Shown here: in pieces, positions 45,609 to 57,762 of the stretch | Position numbering within the stretch: the first letter of the stretch is position 1 | Layout of the letters: each line of letters begins with the position of its first letter | Source of the DNA: Alcaligenes sp. SORT26 | Lineage (GTDB): Bacteria > Pseudomonadota > Gammaproteobacteria > Burkholderiales > Burkholderiaceae_B | Reading direction: 5' to 3' | DNA length: 64,000 nucleotides | Assembly: GCF_017377875.1 (NCBI RefSeq) | Contig: NZ_CP070975.1 | Coordinates: 2,232,001-2,296,000 of the forward strand | Made by a program: the position numbers and the translations under genes | Notes under the pieces: model-generated | What the model was told of the DNA's origin: nothing | What the model saw: the letters and a program-made list of their open reading frames with translations, nothing else | Database searches by the model: none

Positions 45609-46139
45609 ATGATCATGAACGATATCCCCGCTTCCGCCGTCGCCGATGCCGCTCCCGACTTGGAAAGCCGTGCCCATAGCGACGACCACTTCGACACCCG
45701 TCTGTGGCTCCGCTTGATGGCCTGCACCAATCTGGTTGAAGGCGAAATTCGCAGCCGACTGCGCACCGAACACACCACAACCCTGCCCCGCTTTGACCTG
45801 ATGGCGCAATTGCAGCGTCAGCCCGCCGGCATGAAAATGAGCGAGCTGTCCCGCCACCTTATGGTTACCAACGGCAATATCACGGGCATTACCGATCAGT
45901 TGGAAAAAGAAGGCCTGGTCGAACGCATCAAGGTGCTGACCGACCGTCGCAGCTCCCTGATCCGCCTGACACCCAAGGGCAAGCGCCAGTTCAAGAAAAT
46001 GGCTGCCTCCCACGAACAGTGGCTACAAGAGATGTTTGCCAACCTGTCGGAAAAGGCTCGTTCCAGCCTGTTTGAAGCGCTGGGCGAACTCAAGCTGATC
46101 ACACGCAACAACGTGGCATTGGCCGCTCGCCAAAGCTAA
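45609..46139 (+). CDS. MarR-family transcriptional regulator
   Basis: A 176-residue regulator with the MarR winged helix: LMAQLQRQPAGMKMSELSRHLMVTNGNITGITDQLEKEGLVERIKVLTDRRSSLIRLT (given here only by its parts), including the DRR wing at about residue 117. The N-terminal 30 residues are an acidic extension. It is divergent from the aryl-CoA ligase gene and most likely represses it until an aryl-CoA ligand binds, as in BadR/HcaR-like systems; that is inferred from position. It has its own terminator. Confidence 0.88.
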   Translation: MIMNDIPASAVADAAPDLESRAHSDDHFDTRLWLRLMACTNLVEGEIRSRLRTEHTTTLPRFDLMAQLQRQPAGMKMSELSRHLMVTNGNITGITDQLEKEGLVERIKVLTDRRSSLIRLTPKGKRQFKKMAASHEQWLQEMFANLSEKARSSLFEALGELKLITRNNVALAARQS

Positions 46140-46166
46140 AAACGCCACGCGACCAAAGCTATGCTC

Positions 46167-46210
46167 AGGCGGCTCAAAGCAAGTATCATTACTGCTTTGA
46201 GCCGCCTTTA
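46167..46210 (+). terminator. Intrinsic terminator of the MarR gene
   Basis: AGGCGGCTCAAAGCA (46167-46181) pairs perfectly with TGCTTTGAGCCGCCT (46193-46207), followed by TT and a T-rich tract. Confidence 0.88.
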
Positions 46211-46232
46211 ACATTGTTTTCCGGATCGCGTC

Positions 46233-47459
46233 ATGGCCGTTAATCTGTTCATCCCCTCTGAATCTGATATTCACCCCGTTGCCGGTGTCAAAATCGGTAT
46301 TACCGAAGCCGGTATCCGCAAGGCCAACCGACGCGACCTGACCGTGTTTGAACTGGCCCCCGGCACTAGCGTGGCGGGCGTGTTCACCACCAATCGCTTC
46401 CGTGCCGCCCCGGTGCAAGTGTGCGAAGCGCACCTGGCTACCCACGATGGCATTCGCGCCCTGGTCATCAACACCGGCAATGCCAACGCCGGTACTGGTC
46501 AGCTTGGCCTGGAAAAAGCCCAGCAAACGTGTAAAGAAGCGGCCCGTCTGCTGAACATTCTGCCCCAGCAAGTGCTGCCTTTCTCCACGGGCGTGATTCT
46601 GGAACCCCTGCCTATGGATCGCCTGCTAGGCGCTCTGCCCGCAGCGGTGAATGATCTGTCCGACAACAACTGGTTCAATGCTGCCCACAGCATCATGACC
46701 ACCGACACGCAGCCAAAAATCGTATCGCGTCAGATTGAACTGTCCGGTAAAACCGTCACCCTGACAGGCATCAGCAAAGGCGCGGGCATGATTCGCCCCA
46801 ATATGGCCACCATGCTGGGTTACCTGGCCACTGACGCCGGTATTGCTCCCGAACTGCTGCGCGATATGTGCCGTCTGGCGGCTGACCACTCGTTCAACCG
46901 TATTACGGTTGATGGCGACACTTCCACCAACGACTCTTTCATCATCATGGCAACCGGCCAAAGCGGTGTGACGGTGGAATCCATTGCGGATCCTAACTAC
47001 AACGCCTTGCTGGATGCCCTGGTCGACGCCTCGCGCGAACTGGCCCAGAAAATCGTGCGTGACGCTGAAGGCGCCACCAAATTCATGACGGTTCAGGTCG
47101 ATGACGCCGGTTCCAGCGAAGAAGCCCTGAAAGTGGCATACGCCATCGCCCATTCGCCTCTGGTGAAAACGGCGTTCTTTGCCTCCGACCCGAACCTGGG
47201 CCGTATTCTGTGCGCTATCGGTTATGCCGGTATCACCGATCTGGACGTCAACAAGCTGCGTCTGTGGCTGGGTGATGTGCTGGTAGCGGTAGACGGTGGT
47301 CGCAACCCCGACTACCAGGAAGAAGACGGCCAGCGCGTCATGAAGGAAGCCGAAATTCTGGTGCGTGTTTCCCTGGGCCGTGGTCAACACAGCGAAACGG
47401 TCTACACCTGCGACTTCTCGCACGAGTACGTGACCATCAACGCCGACTACCGCTCCTGA
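46233..47459 (+). CDS. argJ: Bifunctional ornithine acetyltransferase/N-acetylglutamate synthase
   Basis: A 408-residue enzyme of the cyclic arginine pathway. It self-cleaves before Thr193 in [13 protein letters not shown], which becomes the nucleophile of the beta chain. Other family motifs are [27 protein letters not shown], and [12 protein letters not shown]. It transfers the acetyl group from acetylornithine to glutamate. It stands alone with a terminator on either side. Confidence 0.96.
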   Translation: MAVNLFIPSESDIHPVAGVKIGITEAGIRKANRRDLTVFELAPGTSVAGVFTTNRFRAAPVQVCEAHLATHDGIRALVINTGNANAGTGQLGLEKAQQTCKEAARLLNILPQQVLPFSTGVILEPLPMDRLLGALPAAVNDLSDNNWFNAAHSIMTTDTQPKIVSRQIELSGKTVTLTGISKGAGMIRPNMATMLGYLATDAGIAPELLRDMCRLAADHSFNRITVDGDTSTNDSFIIMATGQSGVTVESIADPNYNALLDALVDASRELAQKIVRDAEGATKFMTVQVDDAGSSEEALKVAYAIAHSPLVKTAFFASDPNLGRILCAIGYAGITDLDVNKLRLWLGDVLVAVDGGRNPDYQEEDGQRVMKEAEILVRVSLGRGQHSETVYTCDFSHEYVTINADYRS

Positions 47460-47460
47460 T

Positions 47461-47530
47461 AAAAAAACCGCTTTCACCTAATCGGTAAAAGCGGTTTGGC
47501 ACTTCAGACAGGCCCGCCCCTAGCGGGCCT
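47461..47530. terminator. Two stem-loops between convergent argJ and DUF1328 genes
   Basis: AAACCGCTTT/AAAGCGGTTT (47465-47474 with 47488-47497) and AGGCCCGC/GCGGGCCT (47510-47517 with 47523-47530). On the minus strand the first ends in a T7 run, so it is a good terminator for the leftward gene; on the plus strand it can still end argJ. Confidence 0.75.
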
Positions 47531-47533
47531 GTT

Positions 47534-47695
47534 CTATTTCTTGCCCATGCCCTTGACCAGCGAAAGCACCGCCAGAATCAAGAACACCACAAACAGAATT
47601 TTGGCAATGGACGCAGCACCGGCGGCAATACCGCCAAAGCCCAATACAGCAGCCACAATAGCAACAATAAAAAAGATGACGGCGTAGTAAAGCAT
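47534..47695 (-). CDS. DUF1328 small membrane protein
   Basis: A 53-residue protein with two membrane helices ([20 protein letters not shown] and [18 protein letters not shown]), the YtjA/DUF1328 pattern. The ATG at 47695 gives the family's MLYYA start; longer frames to the right have no support. Function is unknown. It neighbours a CsbD-type gene in the same direction, and both small families are often stress-linked. Confidence 0.9.
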   Translation of the reverse strand: MLYYAVIFFIVAIVAAVLGFGGIAAGAASIAKILFVVFLILAVLSLVKGMGKK

Positions 47696-47800
47696 ACGAT
47701 TCTCCTCATTATCAGTACGTACAGGATCAAGGCTTTGTCTGGCGGGCCGTTTTTTACGGCTCAAGAAATAGGCATCAGACAAAAAACAGGTCCCACCTCA

Positions 47801-48004
47801 CTAACGGTCGTACTTGTCGTAGAAATCTTTTACTTCGCGCTCCGCTTCTTCGCGGGTACGGCCATAACGCTCTTGCACCAGGCCCGCCAATTGGGTGGCA
47901 TCACCTTTGACCTTGGCCCAGTCGTCATCCGTAATTTCGCCCCAAACGCTGCGAGCCTTGCCAGCCAGTTGTTTCCATTTGCCTTCGATCGTGTCCTTAT
48001 TCAT
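47801..48004 (-). CDS. CsbD-family stress protein
   Basis: A 67-residue protein MNKDTIEGKWKQLAGKARSVW followed by ITDDDWAKVKGDATQLAGLVQERYGRTREEAEREV, the CsbD/YjbJ signature. Family members are abundant small cytoplasmic proteins induced in stress or stationary phase; their molecular role is unclear. It lies about 100 bp before the DUF1328 gene in the same direction. Confidence 0.93.
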   Translation of the reverse strand: MNKDTIEGKWKQLAGKARSVWGEITDDDWAKVKGDATQLAGLVQERYGRTREEAEREVKDFYDKYDR

Positions 48005-48258
48005 ACGTTTCCCCTTAGTCAGGTTCGAAAAATAAATGACTTACGCTTCAGTGAACGCAACAGCTCTACCGTAACGAAAGGACGGCAACGCAAAGGCCAC
48101 AGATTGAGGGGAAATGTAACAAGTTAGCTTCTGCCCGGATCCGGGGAATCTCCCGCTCTGACCTGCCTGACACAGTCTGCGTCCCTGCCCGCCCCTCTGT
48201 TGCCCAGTGAAAACGAAAGGATTGGATGCAAAATACTGACAGGGCCAGCCCCAAGCCA

Positions 48259-48287
48259 TTGACAGCAAAGCCTTTTTATCCTATTAT
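48259..48287 (+). promoter_or_regulatory. Sigma-70 promoter of rplU
   Basis: The -35 box TTGACA (48259-48264) is a full consensus match; a 17-base spacer separates it from TATTAT (48282-48287). Transcription would start near 48294, giving a leader of about 100 bases before rplU, which is in keeping with a regulated L21 leader. Confidence 0.88.
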
Positions 48288-48395
48288 CTTTTGCTTGGCA
48301 TTTTGCGTGTCAAGATTTTTTTATGTTAGATGGCATTGCAAGGGGCAGTAATCAGCCTTTGCGCGATGCCTGTTTGACTCTTTAAGGGATTCCCT

Positions 48396-48707
48396 ATGTA
48401 CGCGGTTATAAAAACCGGCGGTAAGCAATATCGCATTACTGCTGGCCAAAAACTCAAAATAGAACAGATACCGGCAGACATTGGGCAAGAAATTTCGCTT
48501 GACCAGGTTCTGTCCGTCGGCGAAGGTGAAGCACTGCAAATCGGTGCTCCTTTCGTTGCTGGTGCTGTGGTCAAGGCTACCGTTCTTGCGCAAGGCCGTC
48601 ACGACAAAATCAAGATTTTCAAAATGCGCCGTCGCAAGCACTACCGCAAAACGCAAGGCCATCGTCAAAACTACACCGAAATCCGCATCGAAGCGATCAA
48701 CGCCTAA
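48396..48707 (+). CDS. rplU: 50S ribosomal protein L21
   Basis: A 103-residue ribosomal protein: [25 protein letters not shown], then [19 protein letters not shown] and the C-terminal [23 protein letters not shown] that binds 23S rRNA. Length is normal. A strong promoter lies about 110 bp upstream. It is co-transcribed with rpmA 50 bp downstream, the universal order. Confidence 0.98.
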   Translation: MYAVIKTGGKQYRITAGQKLKIEQIPADIGQEISLDQVLSVGEGEALQIGAPFVAGAVVKATVLAQGRHDKIKIFKMRRRKHYRKTQGHRQNYTEIRIEAINA

Positions 48708-48757
48708 GTTGTTGCTAAAAGCGAATTTGGTATTTTCTTCATCTAGGAGCTAAAGAA

Positions 48758-49018
48758 ATGGCACAGAAGAAAGGCGGCGGCTCTACGCGGAACGGCCGTG
48801 ACTCACAGGCCAAACGTCTGGGCGTTAAAGTCTACGGCGGTCAGGTAATTTCGGCTGGCGGCATCATTGTTCGTCAGCGCGGTACTCAGTTTCACCCCGG
48901 CGTGAACGTGGGCATTGGTAAAGACCACACCCTGTTCTCCCTGGTCGATGGCAAAGTCAAATTTTCCATCACTGGTGCTCTGAACAAGCGTACTGTTTCG
49001 GTCGTTGCTGGCGAATAA
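48758..49018 (+). CDS. rpmA: 50S ribosomal protein L27
   Basis: An 86-residue ribosomal protein beginning [22 protein letters not shown], which places its N-terminal tail at the peptidyl-transferase centre; no N-terminal propeptide of the Firmicutes type is present. AGGAGCT lies 7-13 bp before the ATG. A terminator follows, so obgE may have its own promoter or rely on readthrough. Confidence 0.98.
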   Translation: MAQKKGGGSTRNGRDSQAKRLGVKVYGGQVISAGGIIVRQRGTQFHPGVNVGIGKDHTLFSLVDGKVKFSITGALNKRTVSVVAGE

Positions 49019-49046
49019 GCCCCTCGATCAAAACGTAGTCGCTACG

Positions 49047-49081
49047 AAAAAGCCCTGCCGCCATAGGCAGGGCTTTTTTTA
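49047..49081 (+). terminator. Intrinsic terminator of rplU-rpmA
   Basis: AGCCCTGCC pairs with GGCAGGGCT across GCCATA (49051-49059 with 49066-49074), followed by a run of T. Confidence 0.94.
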
Positions 49082-49234
49082 TGTATGGCCATTGTGCCAT
49101 TTGCAAACCCACACACCCGGCTTAGCCAGTCTCCCTACGGCCACAGCAAGAGATTAAAAATCGGCCACTATCACGGCACATACCGGCAGATAAGCCAATC
49201 TCCTATACACTAAGCAATTGGGGTTTTTGTTTAA

Positions 49235-50392
<1,158 letters not shown>

Positions 50393-50525
50393 TCGTGCTA
50401 CACAGGTCCAGGGTCTCGGCCCTGAGACTGAACCCCAAAATGCCCGGAAGACGCGGTTAAACCAGCCGCCCTACTCCTGGCATTTTCTCTATTTACACGC
50501 CAAGCGATGGATTTCTGAACTCGTC

Positions 50526-51683
50526 ATGCAGCACTCTTCTCATTCTGAATCGGCCGTAGCGCAATCGCGCCGACTGGTTATTAAAGTAGGTTCTTCTCTG
50601 GTCACCAACGAGGGCAAAGGGATTGACCTGGATGCCGTAGAGCAATGGGCTACCCAGATTGCTCAACTGCATGCCCAAGGCAAGCAATTGGTGCTGGTTT
50701 CCAGCGGCGCCATTGCCGAAGGCATGGCCCGCCTGGGCTGGCCGCGCCGACCGAAGGCCATGAATGAGTTGCAAGCAGCAGCGGCCGTCGGCCAGATGGG
50801 CTTGATTCAAGCCTATGAAGTGGCCTTTGCCCGCCATGGCGTGCGCACGGCCCAGATCCTGCTGACCCACGAAGATCTGGCAGACCGCCATCGCTACCTG
50901 AATGCACGCGGCACCATAAATACCCTGCTGGATCTGGGTGTAGTGCCCATCGTGAATGAAAACGACACCGTGGTAACCGACGAAATCCGCGTTGGCGACA
51001 ATGACACCTTAGGTGCCCTGGTCACCAACCTGATCGAAGCCGAGACCCTGATTATCCTGACAGACCAGGCTGGCCTGTACAGCGCCGACCCTCGCAGCAA
51101 CCCCGATGCGCAGTTCATCTCGCTGGGACAGGCGGGCGACCCGACGCTGGAAGCCATGGCAGGCGGTTCAGGCAGCAATATCGGCACCGGCGGCATGATT
51201 ACCAAAATCCTGGCCGCCAAACGTGCAGCCCAAAGCGGCGGCCACACCATTATTGCCTCTGGTCGGGAAAAACAAGTCCTCTCGCGTTTGTCGGAAGGCG
51301 AACGCATTGGCACCGAACTGCGCGCCACCCTGCCCGTGCGTTCAGCCCGTCAGCGTTGGCTGGTCGACCAGTTGCGTGTGCGTGGTCGCGTATCGCTGGA
51401 CGAAGGGGCTGTACGTGCACTGGTAGATGGCCACAAGAGCCTGTTGCCCGTGGGCGTCACCCATGTAGAAGGCGAATTTGACCGGGGCGATGTCGTCGCT
51501 TGCGTGGACAAGCACGGCGTGGAATACGCTCGTGGCCTGATCAACTACTCCTCCGACGACACACGTCGCATCATGGGCCAGCCCAGCCATTTGATCAACG
51601 AGCTGCTCGGTAGCGAGCACGATACGGAACTGATCCACCGCAACAATATGGTGTTTCCGCGCAGTGTCCCGGAACAAGACTAA
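50526..51683 (+). CDS. proB: Glutamate 5-kinase
   Basis: A 385-residue enzyme for the first step of proline synthesis. The kinase domain has [33 protein letters not shown] and [23 protein letters not shown]-terminal PUA domain (about 290-380) starts near [14 protein letters not shown] and is typical of long ProB forms. The ATG at 50526 gives the normal N-terminus; the frame is open back into obgE but has no family match there. Confidence 0.95.
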   Translation: MQHSSHSESAVAQSRRLVIKVGSSLVTNEGKGIDLDAVEQWATQIAQLHAQGKQLVLVSSGAIAEGMARLGWPRRPKAMNELQAAAAVGQMGLIQAYEVAFARHGVRTAQILLTHEDLADRHRYLNARGTINTLLDLGVVPIVNENDTVVTDEIRVGDNDTLGALVTNLIEAETLIILTDQAGLYSADPRSNPDAQFISLGQAGDPTLEAMAGGSGSNIGTGGMITKILAAKRAAQSGGHTIIASGREKQVLSRLSEGERIGTELRATLPVRSARQRWLVDQLRVRGRVSLDEGAVRALVDGHKSLLPVGVTHVEGEFDRGDVVACVDKHGVEYARGLINYSSDDTRRIMGQPSHLINELLGSEHDTELIHRNNMVFPRSVPEQD

Positions 51684-51812
51684 TCCTTGACCCCTACCCT
51701 GCCCGCCTGTTGAAATAGACGGATAAAACGTATCGAATTGCGACAGCAAGCGCGGTCTTGCCGCGCCTGATCGCAACACTCTCCCTCTCGGGTGATGCTC
51801 CCAAGGAACCGT

Positions 51813-53066
51813 ATGAAGATCCTCGTGCTAGGTGCTGGAGTAGAAGGTGTAACCAGCGCTTATTATCTTGCTCGCCAAGGACATAGCGTGACGGTCGTTG
51901 ACCGCATGTCCGGGCCTGCTCTGGAAACCAGTTTTGCCAACGCCGGTCAGCTCTCTTTTGGTTATGCCTGCCCGTGGGCCGCGCCAGGTATCCCGCGCAA
52001 AGCCATCAAGTGGATGTTCGACAAGCACCCTCCCCTGACGATTCGCCCGGACGGCACGCTGACCCAAATCAAATGGCTGCTGGCTATGTGGCGCAATTGC
52101 ACGGCCGATCGCTACGCTACCAACAAAGAACGCATGGTCCGCTTGGCAGAGTACAGCCGCCATTGCATGGCCGAGCTGCGCGCCCAGACCGATATTCAGT
52201 TCGAGCACCGCTCCCAGGGCACCTTGCAGGTATTCCGTACGCAAAAGCAACTGGACGGTATTGCGGCAGACATCGAAGTGCTGAAAGAAGCCGGTGTGCC
52301 CTACGAGCTCCTGTCTGCCTCCGAACTGCACACGGTTGAACCCGCTCTACGTCATGTGGAGCACAAATTAAGCGGTGGCCTGCGTTTCCCCGAAGATGAA
52401 ACCGGCGACTGCCAGATGTTCACGCGCCGCCTGACCGAGCTGGCCGAGCAAGAAGGCGTGGAATTCCGCTGGAACCAGAATATTCAGCGTATCCACAGTA
52501 GCGGCAATGAAATCAGCGGCGTACAGTCCTCCGACGGCTTGCTGACGGCAGATGCCTATGTCGTGGCCCTGGGCTCGTGGTCTACCGGCCTGATGAAAGA
52601 TCTGCAGGCCATTCCGGTCTACCCTCTGAAAGGCTATTCAATTACCGCGACGATTGCGGACGAGTCCAGAGCGCCCCACTCCACCTTGCTGGATGAGAGC
52701 TACAAAATCGCCCTGACGCGCTTTGACAAGCGTATTCGGGTCGGTGGTATGGCCGAAGTGGTGGGTTTTAGCAAACACCTGAACCCGCGCCGTGAACAGA
52801 CTTTGCTGATGGTTCTGAACGATTTGTTCCCTGGCAGCTACCAGAGCGATGCGGATCTGCACTTCTGGACGGGTCTGCGTCCCAAGACGCCAGACAGCAC
52901 CCCCATTGTGGGCCGTAGCCGATATTCCAACCTGTTCCTGAATACGGGTCACGGAACCTTGGGCTGGACTCTGGCAACCGGTAGTGCGCAGTTGCTGGCG
53001 GATCTGATCAGCAACAAGGAACCTGCCATCCGCGCAGACGACTTGTCGGTGCAGCGCTACTACTAA
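51813..53066 (+). CDS. dadA: D-amino acid dehydrogenase
   Basis: A 417-residue FAD-dependent dehydrogenase that oxidises D-amino acids, mainly D-alanine, and passes electrons to the respiratory chain. The dinucleotide-binding motif is [16 protein letters not shown] near the N-terminus. [33 protein letters not shown] and [23 protein letters not shown] are DadA hallmarks. AAGGA lies 6 bp before the ATG at 51813, which is preferred over the ATG at 51792. No alanine racemase gene (dadX) is nearby. Confidence 0.93.
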   Translation: MKILVLGAGVEGVTSAYYLARQGHSVTVVDRMSGPALETSFANAGQLSFGYACPWAAPGIPRKAIKWMFDKHPPLTIRPDGTLTQIKWLLAMWRNCTADRYATNKERMVRLAEYSRHCMAELRAQTDIQFEHRSQGTLQVFRTQKQLDGIAADIEVLKEAGVPYELLSASELHTVEPALRHVEHKLSGGLRFPEDETGDCQMFTRRLTELAEQEGVEFRWNQNIQRIHSSGNEISGVQSSDGLLTADAYVVALGSWSTGLMKDLQAIPVYPLKGYSITATIADESRAPHSTLLDESYKIALTRFDKRIRVGGMAEVVGFSKHLNPRREQTLLMVLNDLFPGSYQSDADLHFWTGLRPKTPDSTPIVGRSRYSNLFLNTGHGTLGWTLATGSAQLLADLISNKEPAIRADDLSVQRYY

Positions 53067-53089
53067 GCCCCTGCCCCCGCAGCATGAAC

Positions 53090-53126
53090 AAAGGCTCTGC
53101 CCGGTTTTACTGGCAGAGCCTTTTTT
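53090..53126. terminator. Terminator shared by dadA and the convergent regulator gene
   Basis: AAAGGCTCTGCC pairs with GGCAGAGCCTTT across a ten-base loop, with T-runs on both strands. Confidence 0.92.
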
Positions 53127-53136
53127 GTTCCCGACT

Positions 53137-53913
53137 CTAATGACGCACCGGCTCCGCTAGCAACTGGCACGTCGCGGCAAACATATAGCCCCAGTTATGG
53201 ATTGATCGGATGGGCAAGATCGTCCCACCCTGGTTGAACTTGCGCCGCATACGGCTGACCAGGACACCTAGACGATTAATATGCAACGCACCGGGCGGAT
53301 TGGTAATGACATCCGTTTTACTGGCAACCGCGCGCATCAATTCGTAATGGCTGGCCCGTCTGTCCTCCTCCCTCAACAAACGGACAATAAAAGCACGCTC
53401 GGTACTGGTCAGGCCAAAGGAAATACCGACAGGCGATATCAAGGTCCAGCCTTCCTGATCCAGCACCCACTCTTGTGTCAGGGAAGGCTCGGGAATCATG
53501 GGCATCTGCATCAACCGTCGCTGCAAGCTGTGCAAACTGGCGGCCAGCAACTCCAAAGAGGCGTTCTTGGGGCAAAACTGATCTCCCCCGCTATGCAAAG
53601 CTTGCAGCATGGCCGAGTCTGTCGCATCAGACTGCATCAAAATCCCGATCTGTGGACACAGGATACGCAGGCGTACCGCCGCCGAGCAGATCTCTGCCAA
53701 GGTCCCGCCCAGCCAGGCAATACATACCGAACCCGCGTAACGGCCCCGCGTCTGGGCCAACTGCAATAAAGCGGTGGCATCCGGGCAGAAAATAAGGCGA
53801 TAACCTCGCTCTGCCAAGGCCTGAATTTTTTGTTCCAACAAGCTTCGATCAGGAATAGCACTGGCCAGGTACAGCACAACAGGACCGCCAGCAATTTCAT
53901 TTGCAACCGACAT
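53137..53913 (-). CDS. Atypical response-regulator-like protein with OmpR-type winged helix
   Basis: A 258-residue protein. The N-terminal 130 residues look like a receiver fold (VVLYLASAIPDRSLLEQKIQ, VCIAWLGGTLAEICSAA, GILMQSDATDSA, DQFCPKNAS) but lack the acidic pocket and the phospho-acceptor Asp; only a Lys in FCPKNAS matches. The C-terminus (about 160-250) is a winged helix of the OmpR/PhoB type, with FGLTSTERAFIVRLL and VSRMRRKFNQGG, ending IRSIHNWGYMF. It is probably a DNA-binding regulator that works without phosphorylation. No partner kinase is nearby. A palindrome overlaps its start codon. Confidence 0.8.
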   Translation of the reverse strand: MSVANEIAGGPVVLYLASAIPDRSLLEQKIQALAERGYRLIFCPDATALLQLAQTRGRYAGSVCIAWLGGTLAEICSAAVRLRILCPQIGILMQSDATDSAMLQALHSGGDQFCPKNASLELLAASLHSLQRRLMQMPMIPEPSLTQEWVLDQEGWTLISPVGISFGLTSTERAFIVRLLREEDRRASHYELMRAVASKTDVITNPPGALHINRLGVLVSRMRRKFNQGGTILPIRSIHNWGYMFAATCQLLAEPVRH

Positions 53914-53955
53914 AGTTGATACCTTAACTATAATGACATCTGATGACTATGTCGG
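53907..53955. promoter_or_regulatory. Palindromic control region over the start of the regulator gene
   Basis: CCGACATAGT (53907-53916) and ACTATGTCGG (53946-53955) are perfect inverted repeats. TAGTT/AACTA (53913-53917 with 53926-53930) and GACAT/ATGTC (53935-53939 with 53949-53953) are nested in the same stretch. The left arm covers the start codon of the leftward gene, so autorepression is likely. Confidence 0.6.
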
Positions 53956-53962
53956 ACAGTAT

Positions 53963-53980
53963 AAATCACGACCGTGATTT
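53963..53980. promoter_or_regulatory. Perfect operator-like palindrome before the first XRE gene
   Basis: AAATCACG-AC-CGTGATTT is a perfect 18-bp inverted repeat about 45 bp before the GTG start at 54026. It sits between two divergent regulator genes and has the size of an XRE or winged-helix dimer site. Confidence 0.55.
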
Positions 53981-54025
53981 TTAATTAAAACCATCGTGTT
54001 TGGCTTTACATCAACAATCTGTTGT

Positions 54026-54400
54026 GTGAAACATTTCTCCGAACGCCTTCGCCACGCACGTCAATATCGCGGTCTTTCTCAGGCAGATTTGGCACGTCTA
54101 TGCGGTTTGACCCAGAGCGCCATATCCAACTACGAAAATGGCACTCGTCGGGATGCCCGTGAGATTCTGGAGTTGGCTAGAGCCTTGAATGTCAGCGCTT
54201 TGTGGTTGCGCAAAGGTGTTGGCAATATGGAATTCACGAAGGACAGCTACACACTGTCCGAACCCCAGGATGGTCCTCCCATTGTCTCCTGGCCCTTCCG
54301 TCTGTTTTCCGTCGATGAAGTCGTCGCTTTGGCCGATAGCGAACGGGATTTGCTCGATCGCACTTTGCGTCATTTACTGGACGGCATGAAAAAGCGGTAA
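54026..54400 (+). CDS. XRE-family helix-turn-helix regulator, first of a tandem pair
   Basis: A 124-residue protein with a Cro/C1-type helix-turn-helix at the N-terminus (LRHARQYRGLSQADLARLCG, then TQSAISNYENGTRRDAREIL) and a short C-terminal domain (PPIVSWPFRLFSVDEVVAL, RHLLDGMKKR). The GTG at 54026 is chosen because the paralogue at 54614 has exactly the same start, leader and N-terminus (KHFS). Between the two, the N-terminal 70 residues are nearly the same. It may repress its own promoter. No phage genes are nearby, so it is not obviously a prophage repressor. Confidence 0.85.
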   Translation: MKHFSERLRHARQYRGLSQADLARLCGLTQSAISNYENGTRRDAREILELARALNVSALWLRKGVGNMEFTKDSYTLSEPQDGPPIVSWPFRLFSVDEVVALADSERDLLDRTLRHLLDGMKKR

Positions 54401-54613
54401 GCCAGCTCCCTTTCTGCCTGCAAATGCCACCTGCGTCATTGAGCAATAACGACGCTCGGCAGACACACTGCAAACTGATCACGGCAAATCTGCGGCGACA
54501 CCCATTCTACGCTCCGCCTTACCCCATCAAGTCGACTAAACCGGAGCTATTTATCACATACGACATTTTTGTTCAAAACCATCGTGCAGAGCGTTCCATG
54601 AACAATCTGTAGT

Positions 54614-54991
54614 GTGAAACACTTCTCTGATCGCCTCCGCCACGCCCGCCTGCAACGCGGCTTTTCCCAAGCCGAACTTGCACGCCTATGCAACCTCAGC
54701 CAAAGCGCCATCTCCAACTACGAGAGCGGCACTCGGCGTGACGCGCGCGAGATTCTGGACCTGGCAAAAGCCCTTAATATCAGCGCCCAATGGCTCAAGA
54801 ATGGCCTGGGCAACATGGAATTGAGTGCGACCCACGCAGCAACACTGCAGGACTCCGGTGAAGGCCCACCCATTGTGACCTGGCCCTTCAACCGCTTTTC
54901 CGTGGACGAGATTGTGGCTTTACCGGGTAAAGAGCGTGATCATCTGGATCAAACTATCCGCCACCTGCTCAACGGCATGAAAAGAAAATAA
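54614..54991 (+). CDS. XRE-family helix-turn-helix regulator, second of a tandem pair
   Basis: A 125-residue paralogue of the preceding gene: KHFSDRLRHARLQRGFSQAE, SQSAISNYESGTRRDAREIL and the C-terminal PPIVTWPFNRFSVDEIVAL, RHLLNGMKRK. The start codon is GTG at 54614. The leader segments AAAACCATCGTG and AACAATCTG occur before both genes at identical distances (39 and 13 bases before the start), so gene and leader were duplicated together. Target genes are unknown; the TPP-controlled thiC gene follows but has its own riboswitch. Confidence 0.85.
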   Translation: MKHFSDRLRHARLQRGFSQAELARLCNLSQSAISNYESGTRRDAREILDLAKALNISAQWLKNGLGNMELSATHAATLQDSGEGPPIVTWPFNRFSVDEIVALPGKERDHLDQTIRHLLNGMKRK

Positions 54992-55036
54992 GCCTTATAC
55001 GTCCACAAGCAGCTCCAAGATACCTATACTTGTCAG

Positions 55037-57098
<2,062 letters not shown>

Positions 57099-57167
57099 TG
57101 CCTGTTTGATTCAAACGTAGTTCAAGCTCGATGCTGGCTGGTTTGCTGGCATCGGCTTTGATGGATG

Positions 57168-57207
57168 AAAAGCCCTGAGTGGACTGTATGTCTGCTTAGG
57201 GCTTTTT
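57168..57207 (+). terminator. Intrinsic terminator of thiC
   Basis: AAAAGCCCTGAG (57168-57179) pairs with CTTAGGGCTTTT (57195-57206) with one wobble, followed by T-rich sequence. Confidence 0.82.
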
Positions 57208-57280
57208 CCTTTTTGAAATGTAAGGGCTCAAGTAAAGAAAAAGTCTTGTTTGCAGGCAGAAGAGATCGTTGCAGGAGACG

Positions 57281-57511
57281 CCAGTTAAGCCTAGCCTCCG
57301 GGTGTCCGGGCTGAGCGTTTGCCGGTGCTGCGCACCGGTGCCCTTGTCAGAAGATAGCTACGGGCGCATCCTGAACTCGCCGGGTACTTGGTCCCCCGGA
57401 CCAAGTACAAGCGTCCGGCTCAAACAGCAGGATGCTTGCACCCCTACGCTATCTCCCGACTGCGGCAAACCCTCTGAACCGCCCGGACACCCGGAGGCTA
57501 GGCTCAACTGG
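57281..57511 (+). repeat. Structured element, copy 2 (full length)
   Basis: A 231-nt unit closed by a 31-bp outer stem (57281-57311 with 57481-57511, one mismatch). Inside, 5' to 3': hairpin CCGGTGC-TGC-GCACCGG (57322-57338); AGATAGC/GCTATCT (57352-57358 with 57448-57454); GCATCCTG/CAGGATGC (57366-57373 with 57428-57435); GCCGG/CCGGC (57379-57383 with 57415-57419); and the apical GTACTTGGTCC/GGACCAAGTAC (57384-57394 with 57398-57408). Segments CCCTTGTC, AACTCG, AAGCG, TCAAACAG and CTGCGGCAA match copy 3 outside the helices. It follows the thiC terminator in the thiC direction. Confidence 0.88.
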
Positions 57512-57589
57512 CTCACAATCGTTTTCTTTTGCATGACTTCAAACTGCATCCTTGAATGGCGTATGACACTTTCCTGGTCTGCGTCGAAT

Positions 57590-57726
57590 CTCTGACCTCT
57601 GACCTATTACCTCCGACCTATCACCTCAGTCCTTTCACCTCAGTCCTTTCACCTCAGACGTCAAACGTCAAACCTCAGATCCGAGATCCGAGACCCCAGA
57701 TCTCAGACCCAGACCCAGACCCAGAC
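57590..57726 (+). repeat. Heptamer tandem array (17 units) with three terminal hexamers
   Basis: Seventeen contiguous degenerate 7-base units such as CTCTGAC, CTATCAC, CTCAGTC, CTTTCAC, GTCAAAC and CCGAGAT fill 57590-57708 exactly, followed by three CCAGAC hexamers to 57726. Most units end in AC, TC or AT. It lies between the two full structured elements. Confidence 0.85.
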
Positions 57727-57762
57727 CCTCAATACATGATTTCTTGAATAGCCACGGTATGA

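Noticed and set aside
53137-54991. Prophage immunity region
   Set aside because: XRE regulators and palindromes are present, but no integrase, attachment site or phage structural gene lies on either side; dadA and thiC flank directly.
57590-57726. CRISPR array
   Set aside because: Units are only 7 bases with no spacers, and no cas genes are in the window.
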